From Streptomyces sp. WM6386 (GTDB taxonomy: Bacteria > Actinomycetota > Actinomycetes > Streptomycetales > Streptomycetaceae), in NCBI RefSeq assembly GCF_000972385.1, contig NZ_JXTE01000051.1, positions 1-64,000 of the forward strand: DNA of 64,000 bases. Direction: 5' to 3'. Positions 27,158 to 34,562 of the stretch are shown here, one piece after another. The translations under genes and the position numbers were made by a program. The first letter of the stretch is position 1. Each line of letters begins with the position of its first letter. A model generated the notes under the pieces. It saw only the letters and a program-made list of their open reading frames with translations. It ran no database searches and was not told where the DNA came from.

Positions 27158-28056
27158 GTTCAGCTTCAGCCGCGATCCCGCAGCCGGGACGCACCAAGGC
27201 GTTCCTGCGCCTGGTGATGATCGAGCACTCGGTCTTCGCGCTCCCCTTCGCGTACATCGCCGCGCTCACCGCGATGTTCCAGATGGACAGGAACATCCAC
27301 TGGGGCCGGCTGCTCCTGGTGACGATCTGCATGGTCGGCCTGCGCACCTTCGCGATGGCCGTCAACCGGATCATCGACCGCGAGATCGACGCGCGGAATC
27401 CCCGGACAGCCCAGCGCGAGCTGGTGACCGGCGCGATGTCGGTGCGCCACGCCTGGACGGGGGCGCTGGTCGCGGTCGTGGTCTTCCTGGGCTCGGCGGC
27501 CCTGCTGAACCCGCTCTGCCTGGCCCTGGCCCCCGTCGCGGTGATCCCGATGGTGGTCTACCCCTACGGCAAACGGTTCACGAACTTCCCGCAGGCCATC
27601 CTGGGCCTCGCCCAGGCCATGGGCCCGGTCGGCGGCTGGCTGGCCATCACCGGCGAGTGGTCCTGGGACGCGGTGATCCTCGGCCTCGCGGTCGGCATCT
27701 GGATCGGCGGCTTCGACCTGATCTACGCCTGCCAGGACGTGGAGACCGACCGCGAGATCGGTGTCATGTCGGTCCCGGCCCGCTTCGGCATCCCGGCGGC
27801 GATCTGGGGCGCCCGCGTGTGCCACGCGCTGACGACGGCGCTGCTGCTCTGGTACGCGGTGGCCACGGACGCGGGCGGGTTCTTCTGGTTCGGCCTGATG
27901 ATCGTCGCCGCCGCGTTCGTGTACGAGCACAACATCGTCCGCCCGACTGATCTGTCCCGGCTGAACAGGGCGTTCTTCAGCGTCAACGGGTTCATCGGGA
28001 TCGCCCTGTTCGTGTGCGCGCTGCTCGATCTGCTGGTGCGCGGCCTCACGGTGTGA
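27154..28056 (+). CDS. mqnP: UbiA-family prenyltransferase of menaquinone synthesis
   Basis: A 300-residue integral membrane prenyltransferase with eight to nine helices. The first Asp-rich motif is [15 protein letters not shown] (N-x3-D-x3-D), and the second is [17 protein letters not shown]. It resembles the 4-hydroxybenzoate polyprenyltransferase branch. In the futalosine route it attaches the isoprenoid chain to 1,4-dihydroxy-6-naphthoate. GTG 27154 overlaps the mqnL stop (GTGA). The last 11 bases overlap the rhomboid gene on the other strand. Confidence 0.93.
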   Translation: MSSASAAIPQPGRTKAFLRLVMIEHSVFALPFAYIAALTAMFQMDRNIHWGRLLLVTICMVGLRTFAMAVNRIIDREIDARNPRTAQRELVTGAMSVRHAWTGALVAVVVFLGSAALLNPLCLALAPVAVIPMVVYPYGKRFTNFPQAILGLAQAMGPVGGWLAITGEWSWDAVILGLAVGIWIGGFDLIYACQDVETDREIGVMSVPARFGIPAAIWGARVCHALTTALLLWYAVATDAGGFFWFGLMIVAAAFVYEHNIVRPTDLSRLNRAFFSVNGFIGIALFVCALLDLLVRGLTV

Positions 28057-28648
28057 GCGCAGGGGCGGTGGCGCGGCGCCGGAACACGAACGCCGCCGCC
28101 ACGCCCGCGACCAGGCCCAGCAGATGCCCTTGCCAGCTGACCCCCGTCTGGGTCGGCGCCAGGCCCGTCAGTATCGAGCTGCCCCAGACGGCACCGACGA
28201 GCAGGCCGGCCAGGACGCCGAGCAGTCGTCGCTCCACGAAACCGCTGACCAGCAGGAAGCCGAAGAGGCCGAAGATCAGGCCCGAGGCGCCGGCGGTGTT
28301 GGTGCGGTCGGGGGCTATGAGCCAGACGCCCAGCCCGTCGGCCACGATGACCAGCGCGCAGACCGCGAGGAAGCGGCGGATGCCGCCGAGGGCCGCGAGG
28401 AAGCCTATGACCAGCAGCGGGACGGTGTTCGCCGCCACGTGGGCCCAGCCGAAGTGGATGAACGAGGCCGGGACCACGTCGATCAGTTCCGAGGGCTCGC
28501 GCGGCACGATGCCGAAGTCGTCCAGCGCGTGGCCGCTCACCACGTCCACGACTTCCAGCAGCCACAGCAGCGCGACCCAGCCCAGCATCAGCTTGGCCGC
28601 GGTCCGCGCACGGTCGCCTCGCGACTGCTCCAGCCCGGTACCGGACAT
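28046..28648 (-). CDS. rhomboid-family intramembrane protease
   Basis: A 200-residue membrane protein with six helices. The catalytic serine lies in NTAGASGLIFGLFGFLLV (GxSG) and the catalytic histidine in SWQGHLLGLVAGVAAAFV. The HxxxN region before them is HFGWAHVAANTVPLLVIG, where the His and Asn of the oxyanion hole are found. Such enzymes cut membrane proteins; the substrate is unknown. The ATG at 28648 is preceded by GGAGGGG. It sits between mqnP and mqnM but on the opposite strand, splitting the menaquinone set. Confidence 0.92.
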   Translation of the reverse strand: MSGTGLEQSRGDRARTAAKLMLGWVALLWLLEVVDVVSGHALDDFGIVPREPSELIDVVPASFIHFGWAHVAANTVPLLVIGFLAALGGIRRFLAVCALVIVADGLGVWLIAPDRTNTAGASGLIFGLFGFLLVSGFVERRLLGVLAGLLVGAVWGSSILTGLAPTQTGVSWQGHLLGLVAGVAAAFVFRRRATAPALTP

Positions 28649-28729
28649 GGCAACCCCCAATCCCCTCCGGAGAACGGCCAGACCCCCTTGACCGGTTCCC
28701 ACCCTGCGACGCCGGATAGGCTCGGGGGT

Positions 28730-29419
28730 GTGAACCCAGCCAAGCCAGGAGAGACACGGCGTACGCCTTGGATCGTAGGGGTGTCCGGCGCTTCCGGCAC
28801 CCCGTATGCCGCGTCCGTGCTGCGCGCGCTCCTCGACGCCGGCGAGAGCGTCGACCTGGTCGTCAGCCGGGCCTCGCGGCTCACGCTGCTGGACGAGACG
28901 GGGATCTCCTTCAGGGACGCGCACTGGCAGGACGACCTGCGGGAATGGCTGGCCAGGGGGGCCGACGGCAAGCCGGGAAGCTTTGCCATCGACGCCGGTA
29001 TCGAGCGGGTGCGGTACTGGGCCGCCGGGGACCTGGCCGCGGGGCCGTCCTCGGGGTCGTATCCCGTCAAAGGGATGCTGATCGTGCCCGCCTCGACCGG
29101 CTGTGTCGCCGGTGTCGCCCTCGGGCTCTCCAAGGACCTGCTGCAGCGTGCGGCGAGCGTGACCCTCAAGGAGGGGCGCAAGCTGGTGGTAGCCGTTCGG
29201 GAGACCCCGCTGAACGGTCAGACGCTCCGGCACCTGGTGACCCTGGACGACGCGGGCGCCACCGTGGTGCCTGCCTCGCCCGCCTTCTACGCGGGGGCGA
29301 CGCACATCCAGGACCTGGTGGACTTCGTCGCCGGACGGGTCCTCGACGCGGCGGGCGTCGAGCACCGGCTCTACCGCCGCTGGAAGGGCGAACTAGGCGG
29401 CGGGACCCACACGACGTGA
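28730..29419 (+). CDS. mqnM: UbiX-family flavin prenyltransferase
   Basis: A 229-residue flavoprotein that makes the prenylated FMN used by the UbiD-type MqnL. Family motifs are PWIVGVSGASGTPYAASVLRALL (FMN/phosphate site), KGMLIVPASTGCVAGVALGLSKDLLQRAASVTLKE and LVVAVRETPLNGQTLRHLV with the conserved Arg and Glu. The length is slightly above that of E. coli UbiX (189) because of an insert near residue 75 (WLARGADGKPGSFAIDAGIE). GTG 28730 has no clear Shine-Dalgarno, and TAGGCT ends seven bases upstream, so a leaderless transcript is possible. Confidence 0.93.
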   Translation: MNPAKPGETRRTPWIVGVSGASGTPYAASVLRALLDAGESVDLVVSRASRLTLLDETGISFRDAHWQDDLREWLARGADGKPGSFAIDAGIERVRYWAAGDLAAGPSSGSYPVKGMLIVPASTGCVAGVALGLSKDLLQRAASVTLKEGRKLVVAVRETPLNGQTLRHLVTLDDAGATVVPASPAFYAGATHIQDLVDFVAGRVLDAAGVEHRLYRRWKGELGGGTHTT

Positions 29420-29498
29420 ACGCCGTCTGAGCACGTCGCAGCAGGTCAGCAGTACCTCTCATCACTTCGGGAACTTTTCAGCGGAAGGCTTCGATCGC

Positions 29499-29954
29499 AT
29501 GGACGCGGTGGACAGGCAGCTCATCCAGGCCCTGAGGGAGAACGGCCGGGCCTCCTACGCGGAGCTGGGGCGCCTCGTCGGTCTGTCGGGACCCAGTGTC
29601 ACCGACCGCATCAACCGGCTGGAGGCGGCCGGCGTCATCACCGGTTACCGCGCCACCGTCGACTCCGCCTCGCTCGGCCTCGGCGTCACCGCGCTGATCG
29701 GCATCTCCCTCTCCGACGCCACCGACCACGAGGACGTGGCCCGCCGGCTCAAGGACCTCGGCGAGATCGAGGACTGCTGGTTCATCGCCGGCGACGACTC
29801 GTACATGCTCAAGGTGCGGGCAGCCGATGTCGACGGCCTGGAGAAGACCATCCGGCGGCTCAGCGGCACGAAGGGCGTCTCGCGGACCCGTACCACCATC
29901 GTGCTCTCCACGAAGTGGGAGAACCGGGTCGGAGAGCTTCCCGAAGAGGCGTAG
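29499..29954 (+). CDS. Lrp/AsnC-family regulator
   Basis: A 151-residue regulator. The N-terminal helix-turn-helix is DAVDRQLIQALRENGRASYAELGRLVGLSGPSVTDRINRLE, and the C-terminal RAM (AsnC ligand) domain covers residues 65-140 (VTALIGISLSDATDHEDVARRL, VRAADVDGLEKTIRRLSGTKGV). Members sense amino acids. Its conserved place between mqnM and mqnE (the same in S. coelicolor as I recall) might mean it links menaquinone synthesis to amino-acid status, but this is not shown by the sequence. Confidence 0.93.
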   Translation: MDAVDRQLIQALRENGRASYAELGRLVGLSGPSVTDRINRLEAAGVITGYRATVDSASLGLGVTALIGISLSDATDHEDVARRLKDLGEIEDCWFIAGDDSYMLKVRAADVDGLEKTIRRLSGTKGVSRTRTTIVLSTKWENRVGELPEEA

Positions 29955-29992
29955 ACGTACGGTTGGACAGGTCGTCGGAGAAAGGTTGTGAC

Positions 29993-31156
29993 ATGGACGT
30001 CGGGCTCAGGCGCGAGCTGGAGGAGAAGGTACGGGCGGGCGTTCGCCTGACCCGCGAGGACGGCATCGCGCTCTACGCGTCGGACGACCTGGCCTGGCTC
30101 GGCGGACTCGCGCACGAGGTGCGGACGCGGAAGAACGGCGACGTCGTCCACTTCAACGTCAACCGCCATCTCAACATGACCAACGTGTGCACGGCGTCCT
30201 GCGCCTACTGCTCCTTCCAGCGCAAGCCGGGCGAGAAGGACGCGTACACGATGCGCATCGAGGAGGCGGTGAAGCTCGCCAAGGCGATGGAGGGCGAGAA
30301 CCTCACCGAGCTCCACATCGTCAACGGCCTGCACCCGAACCTGCCGTGGCGCTACTACCCGCGGTCCCTGCGGGAGCTGAAGGCCGCGCTGCCGAACGTC
30401 TCGCTGAAGGCCTTCACGGCGACCGAGATCCACCACTTCGAGACGATCAGCGGGCTGTCGGCGTCGGAGATCCTGGACGAGCTCATCGACGCCGGTCTGG
30501 AGTCCCTCACCGGCGGTGGCGCCGAGATCTTCGACTGGGAGGTCCGCCAGCACATCGTGGATCACCGGACGCACTGGGAGGACTGGTCGCGCATCCACCG
30601 CCTGGCGCACGAGAAGGGGCTCAAGACCCCGTCCACCATGCTCTACGGCCACATCGAGGAGCCGAAGCACCGGGTGGACCACGTGCTGCGCCTGCGTGAG
30701 CTCCAGGACGAGACCGGCGGCTTCCAGGTCTTCATCCCGCTGCGCTACCAGCACGACTTCGTCGACGTGAAGGACGGCAAGGTCCGCAACCGCCTCCAGG
30801 CACGCACGCAGATGGCGACCGGCGCGGAGGCGCTGAAGACCTTCGCGGTCTCCCGTCTGCTCTTCGACAACGTCCCGCACGTCAAGGTCTTCTGGGTCAT
30901 GCACGGCGTCCAGACCGCCCAGCTGGCCCTCCAGCACGGTGCGGACGACATGGACGGTTCGGTCGTCGAGTACAAGATCACCCACGACGCGGACAACTAC
31001 GGCACGCCGAACAAGCTGACGCGTGAGGACCTCCTGGACCTGATCCGGGACGCCGGATTCCGGCCGGTGGAGCGGAACACGCGGTACGAGGTGCTTCGCG
31101 AGTACGACGGTCCTGATCCGGCGCGTAGGGAGTCCCCTCAGCCGATGCGGGTGTGA
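29993..31156 (+). CDS. mqnE: aminofutalosine synthase
   Basis: A 387-residue radical-SAM enzyme that joins 3-[(1-carboxyvinyl)oxy]benzoate and SAM to form aminofutalosine, the second step of the menaquinone route that starts with MqnA. The cluster-binding CxxxCxxC motif is VCTASCAYCSFQRKPGEKDA. Other MqnE/CofH-type features are FNVNRHLNMTNVC, LHIVNGLHPNLPWRYYP, GGGAEIFDWEVR and FVDVKDGKVRNRLQARTQMATG. ATG 29993 follows GGAGAAAGGTTGTGAC. It follows the Lrp gene after 38 bases on the same strand, so they may be co-transcribed. Confidence 0.96.
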   Translation: MDVGLRRELEEKVRAGVRLTREDGIALYASDDLAWLGGLAHEVRTRKNGDVVHFNVNRHLNMTNVCTASCAYCSFQRKPGEKDAYTMRIEEAVKLAKAMEGENLTELHIVNGLHPNLPWRYYPRSLRELKAALPNVSLKAFTATEIHHFETISGLSASEILDELIDAGLESLTGGGAEIFDWEVRQHIVDHRTHWEDWSRIHRLAHEKGLKTPSTMLYGHIEEPKHRVDHVLRLRELQDETGGFQVFIPLRYQHDFVDVKDGKVRNRLQARTQMATGAEALKTFAVSRLLFDNVPHVKVFWVMHGVQTAQLALQHGADDMDGSVVEYKITHDADNYGTPNKLTREDLLDLIRDAGFRPVERNTRYEVLREYDGPDPARRESPQPMRV

Positions 31157-31242
31157 GGGCGCCGTATTCGACTGCGCGACCAGCCCCCACCGCCCCGCAC
31201 TCGGCATGAGTCCGATCGCCCCCCGGCGGGTACCCGGCCCTC

Positions 31243-31890
31243 ATGGCGTCCGAGGACGAATACACCGCCGAGCCCTTCCTCCCTGAGAACCCGGGGAAGG
31301 CGACGCTCACCGCCCTGCGCCGGGCGGCGGCCGACTGCCAAGGCTGCCCCCTGCACCGGGACGCCACCCAGACCGTCTTCGGCGAGGGCGGCGCGGACGC
31401 CCGCGTCATGCTCGTCGGCGAGCAACCCGGCGACCAGGAGGACCGGCAGGGGAAGCCTTTCGTCGGGCCCGCGGGCAAGCTGCTCGAGCGGGCGCTCGCC
31501 GAGGCCGGTATCGACCCGGCGGACGCGTATGTCACCAACGCCGTGAAGCACTTCAAGTTCACGCGGGCCGAGCCCCGCAAGCGGCGTATCCACAAGGCCC
31601 CCACCCTCCGTGAGATGACCGCCTGCGGCCCGTGGCTGGAAGCCGAACTGAGCGTTGTGGAACCGGAGTTGATCGTGGTCCTCGGCGCCACCGCGGGCAA
31701 GGCGCTGCTCGGTTCGTCGTTCCGGGTCACGCAGGAGCGGGGGGCCGTTCTGGAGCGGGAGATCCACGGCCGCGAGGAGCGGCTGGTCGCCACCGTGCAC
31801 CCCTCCTCCGTCCTGCGGTCCGAGGACCGCGAGGCCGCCTACCAGGGGCTCGTCTCCGATCTACGGGTGGCGGCCCGCGCTCTGGGGTGA
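31243..31890 (+). CDS. udgX: UdgX-type uracil-DNA glycosylase
   Basis: A 215-residue family-4-like uracil-DNA glycosylase. Motif A is GEQPGDQED (59-67), and the DNA-binding motif is HPSSVLR (186-192). Iron-sulfur ligands include DCQGCPLH (Cys32, Cys35), with others downstream. Between them is FTRAEPRKRRIHKAP, which holds the KRRIH loop (113-117) that distinguishes UdgX. In the mycobacterial enzyme the His of this loop bonds covalently to the abasic site and traps the protein on DNA. The same chemistry is therefore expected here. It is a single gene, 87 bases after mqnE. Confidence 0.92.
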   Translation: MASEDEYTAEPFLPENPGKATLTALRRAAADCQGCPLHRDATQTVFGEGGADARVMLVGEQPGDQEDRQGKPFVGPAGKLLERALAEAGIDPADAYVTNAVKHFKFTRAEPRKRRIHKAPTLREMTACGPWLEAELSVVEPELIVVLGATAGKALLGSSFRVTQERGAVLEREIHGREERLVATVHPSSVLRSEDREAAYQGLVSDLRVAARALG

Positions 31891-31917
31891 TCGGAGGCCG
31901 TTTTAGACTCGTGGCCC

Positions 31918-32439
31918 ATGGAGCTCACGTACCGCTTGGACCCCGACCTCACCCCCGCCCTCCTCGACGAGCTGACCCACCTGTGGCTGGCCGTGAACAA
32001 CGCCGGTGGGGCGGTCGGGTTCGTCGGTACGACGACGTATGACGAGGTACGTCCGGACGTGGAGCGGTACGCGGAGTCGACCGCGGCGGGGAGGCACCGT
32101 CTTCTGGCCGGGTTCGACGCGCAGGGGCGGCTGCGGGCGACCGCCTTCTTCGGCTTCAGCACGCACCGCCTGCAGAGCCACTACGCCTGGCTCTACACGG
32201 TCATGGTCGACCCCGCCGTCCAGGGCGGCGGCCACGGCCGGTCCCTGCTGGCGGAGGTCGAGACGCACGCCCGCGGCTTCGGCCTGGAGGCGCTGAAGCT
32301 GACCTGCCGGGGCGGCCTCGGCCTGGACCGGTTCTACGCGTCCGCCGGGTACAAGGAGGTCGGCCGGGTGCCGGGCGGGCTGCGGGTGTCCGCGGACGAC
32401 TACCGGGACGACATCATGATGTGGCTCCCGCTGACCTGA
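31918..32439 (+). CDS. GNAT-family N-acetyltransferase
   Basis: A 173-residue acetyl-CoA-dependent acyltransferase. Motif A with the pyrophosphate loop is YTVMVDPAVQGGGHGRSLLAEVE, and motif B is LTCRGGLGLDRFYASAGYKEVGRV. The substrate cannot be inferred. ATG 31918 comes eight bases after a TAGACT element, with no Shine-Dalgarno, suggesting a leaderless message. It lies 27 bases after udgX. Confidence 0.9.
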   Translation: MELTYRLDPDLTPALLDELTHLWLAVNNAGGAVGFVGTTTYDEVRPDVERYAESTAAGRHRLLAGFDAQGRLRATAFFGFSTHRLQSHYAWLYTVMVDPAVQGGGHGRSLLAEVETHARGFGLEALKLTCRGGLGLDRFYASAGYKEVGRVPGGLRVSADDYRDDIMMWLPLT

Positions 32440-32525
32440 CACCCGCTGCAAGATCGGGTACCGGGCGTGCTTCACTGGAAGGCACCCTTGGGGAACTTTC
32501 AGCCGGAACGGAAGAGTGGATTGAG

Positions 32526-32825
32526 ATGCTCCGCTACACACTGATGCGCCTCGGGATCTTCGTGGGCTGCCTCGTGGTCGTCTGGGGCCTCGTCTACGCC
32601 GGTGTCGCCCCGCGCGGCCTCGGCGACTCCAACGGCATGTGGATCGTCCTGCTCTCCCTGGTGATCTCCGCGCCCATCAGCTTCGTGGCCCTCCGCAAGG
32701 AGCGCGACCGGGCCTCCGTCCAGATCGTCCAGAAGGTCGACCGCGCCAAGGCGAACCTGGAAGCCAACCGCAACCAGGAGGACTCAGCCGACGACACGGC
32801 GCGTGCGCAGGGCCAGACGACCTAG
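32526..32825 (+). CDS. DUF4229-type membrane protein
   Basis: A 99-residue protein with two hydrophobic helices (LMRLGIFVGCLVVVWGLVYAG and GMWIVLLSLVISAPISFVALR) followed by a highly charged helical tail (RKERDRASVQIVQKVDRAKANLEANRNQE). This is the pattern of DUF4229, found in Actinobacteria with unknown function. ATG 32526 follows GGAACGGAAGAG. Its TAG stop codon is part of the CTAG that marks the left end of the MITE-like element, so the element sits exactly at the 3' end of this gene. Confidence 0.85.
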   Translation: MLRYTLMRLGIFVGCLVVVWGLVYAGVAPRGLGDSNGMWIVLLSLVISAPISFVALRKERDRASVQIVQKVDRAKANLEANRNQEDSADDTARAQGQTT

Positions 32826-33041
32826 GGCCTCCCCGGCGGATCATGTCGGCGTCGCGGGGTCTGGTGCGCACTCCCCCACTGCCTTAAAGGCGTGGGGGAC
32901 CCCCAGCCGCGTTGTCGTCAGAAGCCGACGCTCCGCGTCGACTCCCTCCTCCGCCTTGCAGCTGCACGCACCAGACCCCGCTCGGCTCGGTCGCAAGGCA
33001 CTGCCTCCTGCGGCCGACCTGATCCGCCGGGCAGGCCCTAG
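32822..33041. mobile_element. 220-bp MITE-like element
   Basis: Bounded by CTAG on both sides. The terminal inverted repeats are 29 bases (32822-32850 and 33013-33041) with two mismatches; the outer part reads CTAGGGCCT then CCCGGCGGATCA. Inside them a perfect 15-base subterminal inverted repeat (GCGGGGTCTGGTGCG, 32854-32868, against 32967-32981) is nested. The centre includes a C-tract/G-tract hairpin (CTCCCCCACTGCC...GTGGGGGACCCCC). No open frame for a transposase exists, so it is a non-autonomous element. The CTAG ends suggest mobilisation by an IS5-type or similar transposase, which is inference. Confidence 0.75.
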
Positions 33042-33051
33042 TCTTGCCCCT

Positions 33052-33738
33052 ATGGGTGCAGTGAAGACCAAGCGGATGCCGCGCGCGGTCCGTGAACAGC
33101 AGATGCTGGACGCTGGCGTGGAGACCTTCGGGCGGCGTGGGTACATGGCCGCCTCGATGGATGAGATCGCCGAACTCGCGGGTGTCTCCAAGCCGTTGGT
33201 CTATCTGTACCTGAACTCCAAGGAAGACCTCTTCACCGCCTGCATCCGCCGGGAGGCGCTCGCGCTGACCGAGGCGGTGCGCTCCGGGGTCCGTACCGAC
33301 CAGCCCGCGGACCGCCAACTCTGGGACGGGCTGCTGGCGTTCTTCACGCACACCGGACAGAAGCCGGACGCCTGGTCCGTGCTGCACCTGCAGGCCCGTA
33401 CCCACGGTGAACCCTTCGCCGCCGAGGTCGCCGCGATGCGCGAGGAGATCGTCGCGTTCGTGACGCAGTTGATCGTCGTCGCCGCGCGGGATGCCCTCCC
33501 CCACCCTCGACTTCGCTCGTGCGGGGGGACCCCCATCGATCCCGACCTGCCCGAACGCGAGGTCGCCGGGCTCGCCGAGGCCCTCGTCGGCGCCGCGGAG
33601 TCCCTCGCCGCGTGGGCCAACGCCACCCCGGGCGTCACCGCCAAACAGGCGGCGCTGACGCTGATGAACTTCGCGTGGGCCGGGCTGGGGAATCTGATGG
33701 AGGGCCGGCCCTGGGCCCTTCAGGGCGTCAGCGGATAG
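33052..33738 (+). CDS. TetR-family regulator with repeat-derived insert
   Basis: A 228-residue TetR protein. The DNA-binding region is MLDAGVETFGRRGYMAASMDEIAELAGVSKPLVYLYLNSKEDLF, a pattern common among regulators of lipid metabolism genes. Residues about 149-162 (PHPRLRSCGGTPID) are encoded by a Streptomyces dispersed repeat and probably interrupt the effector domain without shifting the frame. ATG 33052 is seven bases after TAGTCT, whose first bases belong to the end of the MITE. The adjoining fatty-acid genes (MaoC, FabG, thiolase) are candidate targets. Confidence 0.87.
   Translation: MGAVKTKRMPRAVREQQMLDAGVETFGRRGYMAASMDEIAELAGVSKPLVYLYLNSKEDLFTACIRREALALTEAVRSGVRTDQPADRQLWDGLLAFFTHTGQKPDAWSVLHLQARTHGEPFAAEVAAMREEIVAFVTQLIVVAARDALPHPRLRSCGGTPIDPDLPEREVAGLAEALVGAAESLAAWANATPGVTAKQAALTLMNFAWAGLGNLMEGRPWALQGVSG
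33495..33536 (+). repeat. dispersed C/G-tract repeat inside the TetR gene
   Basis: A 42-base sequence starting CCTCCCCCACCCTCGACTTC and ending GCGGGGGGACCCCCAT. It can fold on itself and resembles the central hairpin of the nearby MITE (CTCCCCCA...GGGGGACCCCCA at 32871-32903). It is 14 codons long and in frame. Confidence 0.65.
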
Positions 33739-34562
33739 ACGCTTCCGGAGACGTGGAGCCGGCCTCCACCGCCCCGCAGCTCGAACCGCTCGCCCTGCGC
33801 CGCGTAGGTCACCGCCCCCGGCAGCAGCACCGGCGCCCTGAACTCCGCCCGCACCAACGCCGCTTGGGGAACACCGTGCGCGGCGAGACACCGGGCCACC
33901 GTCCACATGCCGTGCGCGATGGCCCGAGGGAAGCCGAAGAGGCGGGCGGTGAGCGGGTGGAGGTGGATGGGATTGCGGTCACCGGACGCGGCGGCGTAAC
34001 GCCGGCCGACGTCCCCGGCGAGACGCCACTCGGCCACCGAGGGGAGCGAAGCGCCCTTCTCGACAGGGGCGGTGCCTTCGCCGGACGTCGAGCCGTGCCG
34101 CGCCAGATACGTGCTCCGCGACTCCCATACGACGTCGTCGCCGACCCGCACCTCGGTGACGACCCCCGCCTCCGTGCCGCGCCTATGCGGCGCCAACCCG
34201 TCGACGTACACGGTGAGTTCGTGTTCCGCGGTGGCGGCGAGCGCCCGGCGCTGAGTGATCGCGATCGACGTATGGACGAGACCGAGCAGCGGCAGTGGGA
34301 AGTCCCGCGCGCTCATCAGCCGCATGGCCAGCGGAAACCCGAGCACATGCGGATACGTCACCGGCAGTGCGTCGTCGCCGGTGGCGAAACCGCAGACCCG
34401 CTCGTAGGCCGCCAGCCGTGCCAGGTCCACCCGCAGCGCGGGCAGGAGCAGCCGGGTGCGCGGGAACTCGGCGTCCGGGCGGGGCCGTTTGACGGCGGAG
34501 AGCAGGGCGCCGCGGGCGAACAGGGGCGCGAGGGCGGGCGGCCGGGTGAGGACGACGGTCAC
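33720..34562 (-). CDS. MaoC-like (R)-hydratase family protein
   Basis: A 280-residue protein with two hot-dog folds, the C-terminal one carrying the hydratase-2 motif YAAASGDRNPIHLHPLTARLFGFPRAIAHGMW (Asp and His catalytic). It should add water reversibly to 2-enoyl-CoA or -ACP thioesters. The GTG at 34562 overlaps the FabG stop (TAGTG), so the two genes are coupled. Its 3' end overlaps the end of the TetR gene by 19 bases on the opposite strand. With FabG and thiolase it fits an acyl-CoA elongation/degradation module. Confidence 0.9.
   Translation of the reverse strand: MTVVLTRPPALAPLFARGALLSAVKRPRPDAEFPRTRLLLPALRVDLARLAAYERVCGFATGDDALPVTYPHVLGFPLAMRLMSARDFPLPLLGLVHTSIAITQRRALAATAEHELTVYVDGLAPHRRGTEAGVVTEVRVGDDVVWESRSTYLARHGSTSGEGTAPVEKGASLPSVAEWRLAGDVGRRYAAASGDRNPIHLHPLTARLFGFPRAIAHGMWTVARCLAAHGVPQAALVRAEFRAPVLLPGAVTYAAQGERFELRGGGGRLHVSGSVYPLTP

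Noticed and set aside
28688..28722. TTGACC as -35 for mqnM
   Set aside because: The spacer to TAGGCT is 23 bases, too long for a normal promoter.
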